Made by a program: the position numbers and the translations under genes. From Acanthaster planci (Eukaryota > Echinodermata > Asteroidea > Valvatida > Acanthasteridae), in contig NW_019091417.1 in assembly GCF_001949145.1 (NCBI RefSeq), positions 1,306,275-1,370,274 of the forward strand: 64,000 nt of DNA, read 5' to 3'. A model generated the notes under the pieces. That model did not search any database, was not told the origin of the DNA, and saw only the letters and a list, made by a program, of their open reading frames with translations. Below are positions 46,156 through 56,453 of this stretch, in pieces (within the stretch, counting starts at the first letter, position 1; each line of letters starts with the position of its first letter).

Positions 46156-47046
46156 NNNNNNNNNNNNNNNNNNNNNNNNNNNNNNNNNNNNNNNNNNNNN
46201 NNNNNNNNNNNNNNNNNNNNNNNNNNNNNNNNNNNNNNNNNNNNNNNNNNNNNNNNNNNNNNNNNNNNNNNNNNNNNNNNNNNNNNNNNNNNNNNNNNNN
46301 NNNNNNNNNNNNNNNNNNNNNNNNNNNNNNNNNNNNNNNNNNNNNNNNNNNNNNNNNNNNNNNNNNNNNNNNNNNNNNNNNNNNNNNNNNNNNNNNNNNN
46401 NNNNNNNNNNNNNNNNNNNNNNNNNNNNNNNNNNNNNNNNNNNNNNNNNNNNNNNNNNNNNNNNNNNNNNNNNNNNNNNNNNNNNNNNNNNNNNNNNNNN
46501 NNNNNNNNNNNNNNNNNNNNNNNNNNNNNNNNNNNNNNNNNNNNNNNNNNNNNNNNNNNNNNNNNNNNNNNNNNNNNNNNNNNNNNNNNNNNNNNNNNNN
46601 NNNNNNNNNNNNNNNNNNNNNNNNNNNNNNNNNNNNNNNNNNNNNNNNNNNNNNNNNNNNNNNNNNNNNNNNNNNNNNNNNNNNNNNNNNNNNNNNNNNN
46701 NNNNNNNNNNNNNNNNNNNNNNNNNNNNNNNNNNNNNNNNNNNNNNNNNNNNNNNNNNNNNNNNNNNNNNNNNNNNNNNNNNNNNNNNNNNNNNNNNNNN
46801 NNNNNNNNNNNNNNNNNNNNNNNNNNNNNNNNNNNNNNNNNNNNNNNNNNNNNNNNNNNNNNNNNNNNNNNNNNNNNNNNNNNNNNNNNNNNNNNNNNNN
46901 NNNNNNNNNNNNNNNNNNNNNNNNNNNNNNNNNNNNNNNNNNNNNNNNNNNNNNNNNNNNNNNNNNNNNNNNNNNNNNNNNNNNNNNNNNNNNNNNNNNN
47001 NNNNNNNNNNNNNNNNNNNNNNNNNNNNNNNNNNNNNNNNNNNNNN
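46156..47046. other. Assembly gap (891 N)
   Basis: A run of N only. By comparison with D2 it should hide the last part of D1, the equivalent of 54195 to about 56070. The true length is unknown. Confidence 1.
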
Positions 47047-47347
47047 AAGTTTGAGTATTTCTTCCCAGTGTTTGAACTTTATCATAACCAAAGTCTCGTC
47101 AAGATTTACTGCATTAGTTCTATGTCATGGAATAACTCAAGGTGATACGTTGTAATTCTTTTTTTTTCGTGCATGAACGTGACCTGTTTTCGCCACACAT
47201 CGACACACATCTCCGTATATTGACGACACAGCTATCGTGTTCCCAGATCCAGATAAATTTGTATTTGCATTGAAGTATCTCTGCCACAAGACTTATTGTA
47301 AGTTGACTCACATTGATTCCATTTCGGATTCTCCGGTAGCTGATAAC

Positions 47348-47354
47348 TATATAA
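47348..47354 (+). promoter_or_regulatory. TATA box of protease P2
   Basis: TATATAA within TAGCTGATAACTATATAATG, 56 bases before the donor of the small 5' UTR exon. The whole block from here through CTACAGACAGTAGGCC is almost identical to the P3 promoter at 56156. Confidence 0.7.
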
Positions 47355-47377
47355 TGTCCATGTTCACTCGCCTACAG

Positions 47378-47410
47378 ACAGTAGGCCTAACTACACACTC
47401 AAGACTTTAG
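47378..47410 (+). other. Non-coding first exon of protease P2
   Basis: Bounded downstream by the donor CTTTAG|GTAAGT. The paired acceptor CCAATCCAG ends at 47627, 33 bases before the ATG. The start is inferred from TATA spacing only. Confidence 0.55.
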
Positions 47411-47660
47411 GTAAGTTGGATGTTAGGGCTTTTGAATACGTGTATATCGCTAACTCTTTGTTTCTTCAGTTTCAACTTCTGTTAATTTGTGGCAGTTTGC
47501 ACGCCAAACACAAATTATTCATAAAGAAAACTGCTGTTTTAGATATAAGGATAAACAATGTCTTCCTTTTTTTCAAGATCGGTGTTTGGACCTTCACCCA
47601 TTTTGTTTGTCTTGCATCCCAATCCAGACTTTGGCTGTTTTGTTCTTTTCATCTGTAATC

Positions 47661-50600
47661 ATGAAGTTTCTGCTGCTGTTGCTGAGCGTGGTCGTGGTCC
47701 ATGCTAAACTGGCTCCACTGCATAGATCTAATCACCGTTCCGTTCCAGACAGCTGGATCATTAAAATCGAGGTGAGTTAAATAAGAAGAGGTCATCATCT
47801 GATCCATGTCCTTGTTTGGCTCATCGTCGAACCTTTTAATGTGCCACATCTAAAATCAATGGTTTTTAGGGGGCTTAGATTATTCCTAAATCCCTACAGA
47901 GCCGTGAAATTATGCAGAATCTAGTTAGGTTCAACATGGTCATAGTTATAGCTCTGATGAAAGAAAAACCTTCAGAATGCATTTGCCTTACCAATTGCTA
48001 CGTCACCTGTGGCGGCTATTTAGTGGCACAAACTTAGAGGATTTCCATTTTGTTTTTAACACTGTAGGATTTCGACCAAGTGGACCAAGTTGCTGATGAC
48101 ATTGTCAGCCAGTTCGCTAGAATGCGTAGCCCAATCCCTCCAATGACCAAGCTCCGTCATGTTTTGCCTCTCATTGGAATGAAAATCCCATCATTCCTTC
48201 TCGACAAGGTAGCATTTCCATACCTTGCTCTCATTTTTCGTTATAAAGTTGCAATATTTTAAGTCTCATGTTGTGCTTTTATTCAAAGCTGCCACTAATT
48301 TGCATTAAGACATTGTGTTATGTAATCAATATAAATGTAAATTAAAGACGCGCGCTTGCTGTTACAGTCTGCCATCAAACTGACGCTGTGAAACACGGTA
48401 TGATCTTGAATATCTTGGAAGTAAGACTCTTTATCTGTGAATAGTCTTAATTAACCATCAATCTCCAAAAATCCCTGAACTATCGCAGATCCGCGCTATT
48501 GACGGCATCGAGTACATTGAAATGGATTATATCGTTCCGCTTGCTGCCTCCCAATACAACCCACCATGGAATCTCGACCGTACTGATAGTCGCCTGGGAA
48601 TGGATGGATTTTATAACTACAATGCTAGTGGTAAATCAGGTTTTAAAAGAGAGCATGAATATGGCTTTGTATTACACACGACCCCACGGCCAGTGACTAT
48701 GGCTTGGCATTGCACGCGACCCTACGACTAGTGACTATGGCTTGGCATTGCACGCGACCCTAGAGGTAATGGCTGTTCCACATAAAAGACAGCCATCACA
48801 GCTTCCTGTGTAGAGGGCAAGTTTTTACACTCGATCACAAGTAGCCTAGGTAACTGGTAATGACAGCCATAGTGGCCAGCGATGAAGTCGATCTGGTGAT
48901 GGTCTTTTCTAAATCTCTTTTCTTACTGTACATAGACCGGCATGCTCTCATAATAGCTGTCGCCTTGAGATGAACTATTTCCATGGAAAATTCTGTATTT
49001 CGTGGATAATTCCAGACAAAAACTGAAATCATTCTTTTCTTTCTGGCACGGGTAGAATTTTTGTCCGCATTTTAAACACATCTTATACGTTCAAAGACAT
49101 CTGGGTGGCTTTCCTATAGAGTAAGATTTTTCCTTTCCTATTTAGTGCAAGGAAAGGGGGTGGACATTTATCTTATTGATACCGGGGTCCAACCCAACCA
49201 CGTAGCCTTTGGCGGGAGAGTTTCTCTGTTATACGGAGCGAAAGACAACGACGGTCACGGAACCCACTGCGCCGGCATAGCAGCCGGTGACGTCTACGGG
49301 CTGGCTCGTGAGGCTAACATCCTCAGTATGAAAGTGTGCAATCCCATGTGCGTGACGTGGAAAATGCTTGAATGTAAGTCTTGTCAGCCTATATTGCTCA
49401 TTTATGAAAGGAGAACACCAAGAGGAAACTTGAAATTTCGATTGTTAATTAGGGCGTGATGACTGTTCGACAAGCAGTTACATGGTTGTTGGTTCTTTGT
49501 ATTTTAAGGTTTCGACTTAGTGCTTACACACGGTGGCAGTAAAGGCGGAGTTGTGTCTGTGTCTATTGGTGGAGACCCAAACTACCAAGTTGTCACCAAT
49601 GCTGTCAATAGACTGTGGCATGGCGGTTACCTCGTGTCTTGGGCTGCGGGCAATGAAAATATGGACGCGTGCAGATTGCACCCACAGCGCGGCAACAACG
49701 TGAGTATTCAGAGAAGCATTCTTCACTTGTTTCAGTAGAAGGGATGATAAACTCTTAACGGTGGTAAAATAGTTAGCATTATTCCGTGTTTTGCGATTTT
49801 TATAGACGCGTTTTGTTTGCTATTTTTCACTCGACGTGTGACTTGGGTGGCCAGTACGTGAATGCCTTGTAAACCTTAACCTTGGTCCTGTGAACACCAG
49901 AACGAAAGAAAATAGTGATTTACCAGTATAATTATTTTCATGTTTCAGCTTATTGTAGCAGGGGCTTCAAACAAATACGACGGGCTACCAGGCTTCACGA
50001 ACTGGGGCCCCTGTGTCGATATCTTCGCGCCCGGTGGGGACATCCGAAGCGCTCGCTACAGCGAACATAGCAATACCGATTCAATAGTATATTCTGGCAC
50101 CTCAATGTCCGCCCCTCATGTGGCAGGTACGGTGAGTTTTTTTTTTTAAATGACTAAAATAGCTTTTTCCAGTTGAAATAATGTGAACTACCTGCTGGAT
50201 TTGACTGCTGCTAGTTGCTGGTAAATTGGGGTCAAAAGGATGTAAAATATCCAGGTTCTCGGAGGTTAAGGTCTTAACTTGGATTGTTCTCCAAGATTTA
50301 TAAGCATTCCGGTATTTGTTTGTAGAAATCTGCCGACATTGTGCTTGTTCTAACTACAGGTAATTAGAATCAATCTGTGAATACTTGTGTAAGCCTTTAC
50401 TGTTTACATTTATAGGTTCGGCAGCCCTGTACTACGGTCTTCAGGGTAGCAGTGCCACGCCTGCATCAGTGAAGAAGGCCATTCTGGACAGTTCTACCAA
50501 AGACGCCCTCTCTAATACCAAAGGCTCCCCTAACCGACTTCTTTATGTCAATGTAAGTGTCCACCGTACTTTCTAGAACGGTAGTTCATTCGTTACAATG

Positions 50601-50891
50601 TTAAACGGCATTGTTTGAAAATATTTTAGCTGTTTTTAAAGGAGGGGAAATTTTTCTTTTGATTCTAACCATTCTAGTTTACCTCTTTCAACAACACTCT
50701 TTACTGCGCATGTCTTTCCTGCAAATTTTCTTCTCTGATTCATTGTTCAGATTTTGTAACAATACCTTGTAATCTGTTCCTCGTAGCATAAGACCAGCAA
50801 AATAAACATTAACATTAATGTTGTTTTATTACAGTTCCTAACTAATCCAGCCACTCACCAGAAGATAGACAAAGACGAACCTGCCAAGTAA
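47661..50891 (+). CDS. Secreted proteinase K-like subtilase P2, with extended C-terminus
   Basis: Exons: 47661-47771, 48068-48208, 48489-48630, 49146-49373, 49509-49699, 49949-50126, 50416-50552, 50835-50891; 394 aa, with intron phases identical to P1 and P3. Signal peptide [16 protein letters not shown]9 propeptide, and mature start near SQYNPPWNLDRT. Asp143 (IDTGV), His169 (GHGTHCAG), Asn256 (AAGNEN) and Ser323 (GTSMSAPH) are intact. Unlike P1 and P3, whose last exon is TTC TAA, P2 has TTCCTAAC, so reading continues for 17 more residues (LTNPATHQKIDKDEPAK) into DNA that is 3' UTR in P3. Exon 7 is one codon longer than in P1 (shared with P3). Codon 208, split across introns, reads Cys instead of Gly/Ala. 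Intron 3 contains a 38-bp minisatellite. Confidence 0.93.
48660..48765. repeat. 38-bp minisatellite, about three copies, in P2 intron 3
   Basis: TATGGCTTGGCATTGCACGC starts copies at 48660 (diverged), 48698 and 48736. Copies two and three are identical over about 27 bases and then diverge. It is absent from the same intron of P1 and P3. Confidence 0.85.
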
Positions 50892-51448
50892 AGTAATTCC
50901 AACACAGGTAGACTCTTTTACTTGTCTACCCGTATACCAAACGTTATTTTTCTTTTAAAATTCCAATTTAAAAATTGTTTTAAAGCTCTCGATTGTTTGG
51001 GTTTTTTGAGTTTTTTGCTTTTGCTTGCGTGCTTCCTGTTCAATACATTCAAAACTTTTTGAATTCAGCTTTACTGATAAAATTATTTTTCACCTATTTA
51101 TCTTCAGCTCATGAGGAGAAATTTTCTGGCGCAATAAATTGCAACGCCAAAAATTTTCATCAGTGTTAACAGAAGCATCTTTGTCCTGTTTAGTTTTTTC
51201 TCTTAAATCTTCCCTCTTTCAGCAAGTTTTCTCTCAACCCTAAATCCCTAGGGTGTGTGCAAAATCATATTAAAATTGGAGGATTCAGGACTGTTAGGGT
51301 TAAGTATTTAAATCCTGAGGAAATGTCAGCTCTCAGTTTTAAAGTTTTAAGAAACTTACTGACTGAGGGTGACGATGATTTATAATTGTATTAATGCCTA
51401 TAATTAACAAATGAAACATTTGCATGTTACTGTTAAGTTTTGGATTTG

Positions 51449-51454
51449 AATAAA
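51449..51454 (+). terminator. Candidate poly(A) signal for protease P2
   Basis: AATAAATAAA sits about 560 bases after the P2 stop, at the position equivalent to the P1 signal at 43711. Confidence 0.5.
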
Positions 51455-52100
51455 TAAATGAATTTTCTTTCTCTTGCAAAAGATTAAGTAGGCCCTACCA
51501 AAATAACACGAACCTATAATGTTTTGTTTGTATGTCTCCCTTGAATTATGTACAAATGCAAATATCTGAAGTTACCGCTCGACAGTTGCAACAGAACACC
51601 CCACATTTTCAGATGTAGTCCGGCCCAAGACGTCTTTCGCGGTGCTTCGATATGTGCAGGGTGTGGCACGCACATAATGCAATTCCACTGTGACAGCGCC
51701 CTCTTTTGACGTGTACCAGCTGCTAAAGTACGCACATCAGCTGAGTTCGGGCGGTTTGTTCTCCTATGTTAACGAACAATTCAATTATTTTGTTGAACGC
51801 GGGTCGGCAACTCGAACGCCAGGAGCATACAACCGGTTTCGATGGTAGTTAGTGGCAAGCAACACGCAACATGGCAGCGTCGCTGCACGTTCGTCGAGGG
51901 TTAATTTTTGGATAGGTCCTAATGGGCTGAATCTTTTCTATTTCAAATGAACTTTCATTGCTTTGTTATGGAAAATTATAATTAATGTCACTTTTGCAAA
52001 CTTTCCCACTGTCTCTTGCTTTGTAAGCCATTTTGCTATTTCTGGCAGCTGTTCAACTATGAAAATCTCACGAGGATTTCCGTGTGTTCCTGTAAAACCC

Positions 52101-52906
52101 TAGCCTTTCGTCGAGGTCTTCGTGGCTGTGTGTGTGTGTAACTGCAAAGCGACTGGACAGGAGACTAGGCGGGTGGCACAGCCACGAGGCCTTTTCCAAC
52201 TTGATTTTGAGGTTTTATGTTGAATTATTCATCAGCTTTCTGATATGCATTATTCATAATTTCATGTAAATGTTGAAAGCTGATGAGTCTCCGAAATAAC
52301 TGCGGCATCACTCCAAAGCTTACGCAATTTTTCTATCTGTTTTTTTCTTGAGGGCAACAAGCGGTGAGATGTGACAAGTATGATGCTTGTTGGTTGGCGG
52401 TGGTGCTGACGTTGGAGCAACACTAGCAAGTAGCAGTTCATCAAGGCCGAATGGTCAAAGCAAAACGGCAGTGCTTGAAATATTGGAGCTCATATTCCGT
52501 GGGTAGAGACGAAAACGTCACACCCGCGTACAAATACTTCAATAGCCCAACGCTGCAACGGTTTAAACTCGGCAAAGTGAAGTTTTCCAGCAGCATATTC
52601 TAAAGAATTGTCCAAATACTGCACAGACAACTGACCTGCACTCTCGACACACTTGACACGCTCGCCATCTTTCGTATACTTTCAATTTTGCATGATAACT
52701 TAATGTGTGCTGACCCCATCGCTTATGATTGGTTGAGATTTTTGCTACCCCGTTGGGTAGCAAAACTCGAAAACATACAGAAAAACATAAATTCCTGACA
52801 AGTTGGAAAAGGCCTCGTGGCCGCACCACTCGAGCTTGTGGTCTCCGGTCCAGCCGTTTTGCAGTTACAAATAAACACAGCCGCGAAGGCCCTGATGAAC
52901 AGCTAC
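52101..52906. mobile_element. 806-bp TIR element (non-autonomous DNA transposon) in D2
   Basis: D1 has no counterpart to this segment: TGTAAAACCCTGAC in D1 is split here. The ends form long imperfect inverted repeats of about 105 bp; both read inward TAGC..TTC.TC..GG.CTTCG.GGCTGTG, then GTAACTGCAAA.CG.CTGGAC, then GGCC(T)..CCACGAGGCCTTTTCCAACTTG. Flanks TAAAACCC (52093-52100) and TAAAACCT (52907-52914) are a likely 8-bp target duplication, hAT-like. The interior has no transposase. A (TG)n tract lies in the left arm. Confidence 0.8.
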
Positions 52907-53763
52907 TAAAACCTTGACAAGGAGGTGGTGTTTGACCCTGTTCGGAGAATAGGGTTCTTGAGTCGTGTTCCCTCTAACGTGAGAACAAGAAACCCAACCT
53001 CGACCCCATTGTACGATGAGCATGTTCACTCAGACGTGATACGAGTTGTTCGATCGTTGATGAGAACGCCCTCAACTGTACTGTAAATTTTGCAGCAAGT
53101 ACGCGCCGTTCCCGATGGGTGCAACCCTAAAAATAAATTCCCATAGACACCAGTGATAAATCCCTGTACTTTACTTTACAAAATTGTTTTAAAATTATTC
53201 ACAGCACTCGCAGGTGTTCATTCCGGCATAAAAATGATGTTCGACATGTCCTCTTTCATTTTCTTTTCAATTTTAAAGTGGGTTGACTAATGAGTGTTTG
53301 AGAAATTCTCACCCGAAGCAGGCCACCCCTTAAATGAAGGAAATTTCACTACCCGGGAAAGTAGCCATTTTGGAAATGCTTCTCTCTGCAAAACAAATAA
53401 ATAGTAGTGTTGTATTCGAGAACACTTAAGACCTTCGCAAGTCCTCTAGACTGAATTCAAGGCGTAAGCTATACTGCTAAATAGATCTGAGTCCGGGCCA
53501 GAGGTTTGTTGTCATATTTCTTCAATTTCCCAATTCCATGGCTCACAGGACGCTCAAAGTATGTAACTGTTTTTAATAAACTCGCCCGACATGTTCTCTA
53601 GTAAATACAGAGGCGCACCCCGCTCTATTTGCAGTTACCTTAGGAACAACCACTGAGAACGTCTTGCAACCAAGACTGTTTCGGATGCTACCCATAACAG
53701 ATGAGATAACTTTCCTACCAGTCATTCAGTGGTTGAATTTGTTCATCAAAACTCTTTGTTGGT

Positions 53764-53970
53764 CAGTGGCATATCCAACGTGGGGGAACTTTTCCCACCC
53801 TGACGGATTTTTTTTCAACTTGAATACTTCCTATGAGGAAAGAAACTGATCCGTGCATTTATTTATTTATTTATGAAATAGACTTTTTTTCTCCCACTAT
53901 CATGTTGAATAAACTCAAAAGTGCATTTGCTTTTGAATTTCCCCGACTCAAAAAGCTGTATACGACATTG
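53764..53970. mobile_element. hAT-type MITE in D2, orthologous to the one in D1
   Basis: Left end CAGTGGCATATCC, right end complement CAATGTCGTATACAGC. Target duplication TTGTTGGT (53756-53763) and TTGTTCGT (53971-53978). Same insertion site as the D1 element, so it inserted once before D1 and D2 separated. Confidence 0.75.
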
Positions 53971-54065
53971 TTGTTCGTGAAGACAGTTGCAGTAAATTGG
54001 GATTTACTGTGATGCAGAATGTAGTCCTTATGGTGCCCTTTCTATCGTAAAATCTTTTACCACGG

Positions 54066-54240
54066 TATAAAACACCAATTGTTGGTTGTTGTGACGTGTT
54101 CCATGGGTTTTTTACACACCCAAAAAGGCCCCCTCAGCTTCGCCTCGGATGAATTTTCCCTCTCAGGTGTAAGAAACATCATGGCCCTGTTCACAGCAGG
54201 CAACAATGGTGACACACTCATCGATTGTGACAACGCACAA
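54066..54240 (+). promoter_or_regulatory. TATA-like element plus exon-like segment with GTAAGT donor in D2
   Basis: TATAAAA at 54066 is followed by an open segment that ends ...GDTLIDCDNAQ at a consensus donor GTAAGT (54241). D3 has a related segment ending at 61338 with donor GTAGGT, where one frame reads GGTYTLVKCENAR. The frames of the upstream parts disagree by one base between D2 and D3, so a conserved coding exon is uncertain; a non-coding first exon is equally possible. Confidence 0.3.
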
Positions 54241-55234
54241 GTAAGTGCGGTACCACCACAAAATGGTTTAATTTCACTAAATGCTGAAGTGGAATTAAAT
54301 AATCCTGTGCGAGTTTTACTAAAAAAAAACTCGGTCTACCAGTCTTCAGTTTGCATTACAAGACGTAGCTGTATCTAAACAAAAGCTATCAACTTCTGTC
54401 CCTCGTCACCGCTACAGTGGAGATAAAATTAATGAACATGCTGCCAATCACATACAGTCTCTTTCTCACATTTAACTTCATTTTCAGTTTTTGATATTCT
54501 CGCTGACAGCCCAAGTCAAGATATAACCTATTTTCTCATGAGAATTCAAACATCCTAATCTTTGTACTGTTTTGCAAATAACCTTTACACAGACATCAGT
54601 GAACTTTTCTGTTGGTTGTTTTTTCTCGATAACCTCAAAATTGTTGTCAATCAACAGTGACGTCTGAAAATTCCATTGAGCATTGGTCTCCTTTTAACTG
54701 CATTACACAGCTAGGGTCGAATTAAGTTTCTTTGTAGTATTTCTTTGCTTTCATGACTTCATGTGTCATGCCAAATAACAAATAAAACGTGGTTAGTGTT
54801 TTAATGAGGGTCACACGCCAAGTAAAGGCTTGGTCATAAAATGTAAACTAAATAACGAATAAGTGATTTGCAAATGAGGACTGCGTGTAAACTGGTTCTA
54901 TAAAAGAACCGGTTGATTTTGCAGCAGATGATCTGTGTCACGGATTTAATTCATTCCATATTCCAGTTCTACGATCATGATGTAAATGTGTCTAAAACTT
55001 ACCCCCAAATAAACTGCAATGCCCGCTCGCGCCTAGCCATGCTGTTTTTCTTTAATTCGTCACATTAAAACGAGGCATCGTTTCCACCACTTGTCTGCAG
55101 CTGCTTTCTCTCAGAATACAGGGTGTCATTCAGCGTCTGTGGCTACGCATGCGCAGTAGCCTTCACTGTGTTGGCAGCTCTCACATTATGCTAGGAGACG
55201 ACACAAGGCGATATTTTCCCCGTCGGGGAGTCAA

Positions 55235-55420
55235 TAAAGTTGGCGCGGTGTTTCTTTCCTTGCCTTTCCACCTCTGGGGGCCTGGGTTCGAATTCGGCTC
55301 GGTCCACATTTGGGACTGGGTTTTCAGTCCCTACCCGAGTCAGTGGGTTTTCCCCAAAACATTTTTCCCGGATTTTCCTCCTACTTCTAAAACTAAAACT
55401 GAACATTTTTGCAAAGAACC
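55235..55420 (+). repeat. Probable SINE or related short interspersed repeat
   Basis: A pol III B-box-like GGGTTCGAATTC at 55284 is followed by GTGGGTTTTCCCC and CCCGGATTTTCCTCCTAC, the kind of downstream block seen in many invertebrate short repeats. It lies between D2 and the P3 promoter and has no counterpart in D3. No A box or target duplication was delimited. Confidence 0.4.
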
Positions 55421-55596
55421 AGGCCTTGTTCACAGTCTTAAAATCAACAAAACCATATTGCATCCTTGCTGTACAGTGGATCCCCAAAGAAGCAATATTT
55501 GACGTTTTACTCCTCTTTCCTATTGCAGTGTTGCCAAATCTCTCAGTTGGAAACTTCAAGTTCATTCAATTGAATACTGTTGTTTTAATTACCAAT

Positions 55597-55636
55597 GATT
55601 GTATAGCGCTGTTTAGCTGCGCGGCGCTATACAATC
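55597..55636. repeat. Perfect 13-bp hairpin
   Basis: GATTGTATAGCGC (55597-55609) and its exact complement GCGCTATACAATC (55624-55636) enclose a 14-base loop. Palindromic; possibly the end of a short repeat, function unknown. Confidence 0.8.
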
Positions 55637-56155
55637 TTTGACTTTTTCCTTCATAAGACACATCAGTGTCCAGGTTAAGTCCCAAATTGTAAAATGGAGG
55701 CGTCCAGAAACTGGGTACCAACTCAGTTTGAGTGTTCCCAAAGGTATTTACGTCGTCTTTTACGGAGTAAACTCCATTCTTTTCGTGCACAGCACTACTT
55801 TCCATAGAGGTACTGGGAAACAGTCACAGGAAAACACGGCATACGTCCTAAATAGCTAGAAAGACATCACCAAACCAGATGGAAGATTCTGTTTAATAAG
55901 TTGATATAGTAACTAGTGGCCAAGGTCCAGAAATAAGTTAACTTCCTGGATCTCCAACAGGCTTTTTGTTCATTACCGTTTTGAAAGGTTAAATTCAAAC
56001 TGATATCAACAATAATTTCATTTGGTTTTGCCATGAATAACCTAAAAATGTTGCTAAGTAACAGTGACGTCTGAAAGTCAGATTAAGTTTAAAGACTTTG
56101 TTCCTTGTATTTGAACTTTATCAGAACCATTTTGTATTCTCCGGTAGCTGATAAC

Positions 56156-56162
56156 TATATAA
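56156..56162 (+). promoter_or_regulatory. TATA box of protease P3
   Basis: TATATAA in the same context as P2 (TAGCTGATAACTATATAATG), 56 bases before the 5' UTR exon donor. The promoter block is nearly identical to that of P2, implying similar regulation. Confidence 0.7.
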
Positions 56163-56185
56163 TGCCCATGTTCACTCGCCTACAG

Positions 56186-56218
56186 ACAGTAGGCCTAACT
56201 ACACACCCAAGACTCCAG
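56186..56218 (+). other. Non-coding first exon of protease P3
   Basis: Ends at the donor CTCCAG|GTAAAA (weaker than GTAAGT in P1 and P2). The acceptor CCAATCCAG ends at 56421, 32 bases before the ATG. The 5' end is inferred from TATA spacing. Confidence 0.5.
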
Positions 56219-56453
56219 GTAAAAAGTTAGATGTCAGGGCTTTTGAATACGTGTATATCGTGTCTTCAGTTTCAACTTCTGTTAATTTGTGGCAGTTAGC
56301 ACGCCAAACACGAATTCTTTATAAAGAAAACTGCTCTTTTAGATATAAAAATAAACATTTTCTTTTTTCAAATCGGAGTCGAGACCTTCACCTATTTTGT
56401 TTCTGCTACGTCCCAATCCAGATTTGGGCTTTATGATTTCTTCATCTATAATC

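Larger units (their letters stand above)
51515..55210. repeat. Duplicated intergenic block D2 (downstream of P2)
   Basis: Matches D1 from about 51522 to 54194 (interrupted by an 806-bp insertion at 52101) and D3 in pieces, including GCTACCCATAACAGAT (53678), ACAGTGGAGA and CATGCTGCCAATCAC (54414-54452), and TACGCATGCGCA..GCCTTCACTGTG (55143-55171). No shared open reading frame. Being the most complete copy, it is the reference for what the gap in D1 hides. Confidence 0.75.

Noticed and set aside
46061-47155. Long open frames on both strands across 46.1-47.1 kb
   Set aside because: They are open only because they run through N bases; the real flanks are too short to support coding.
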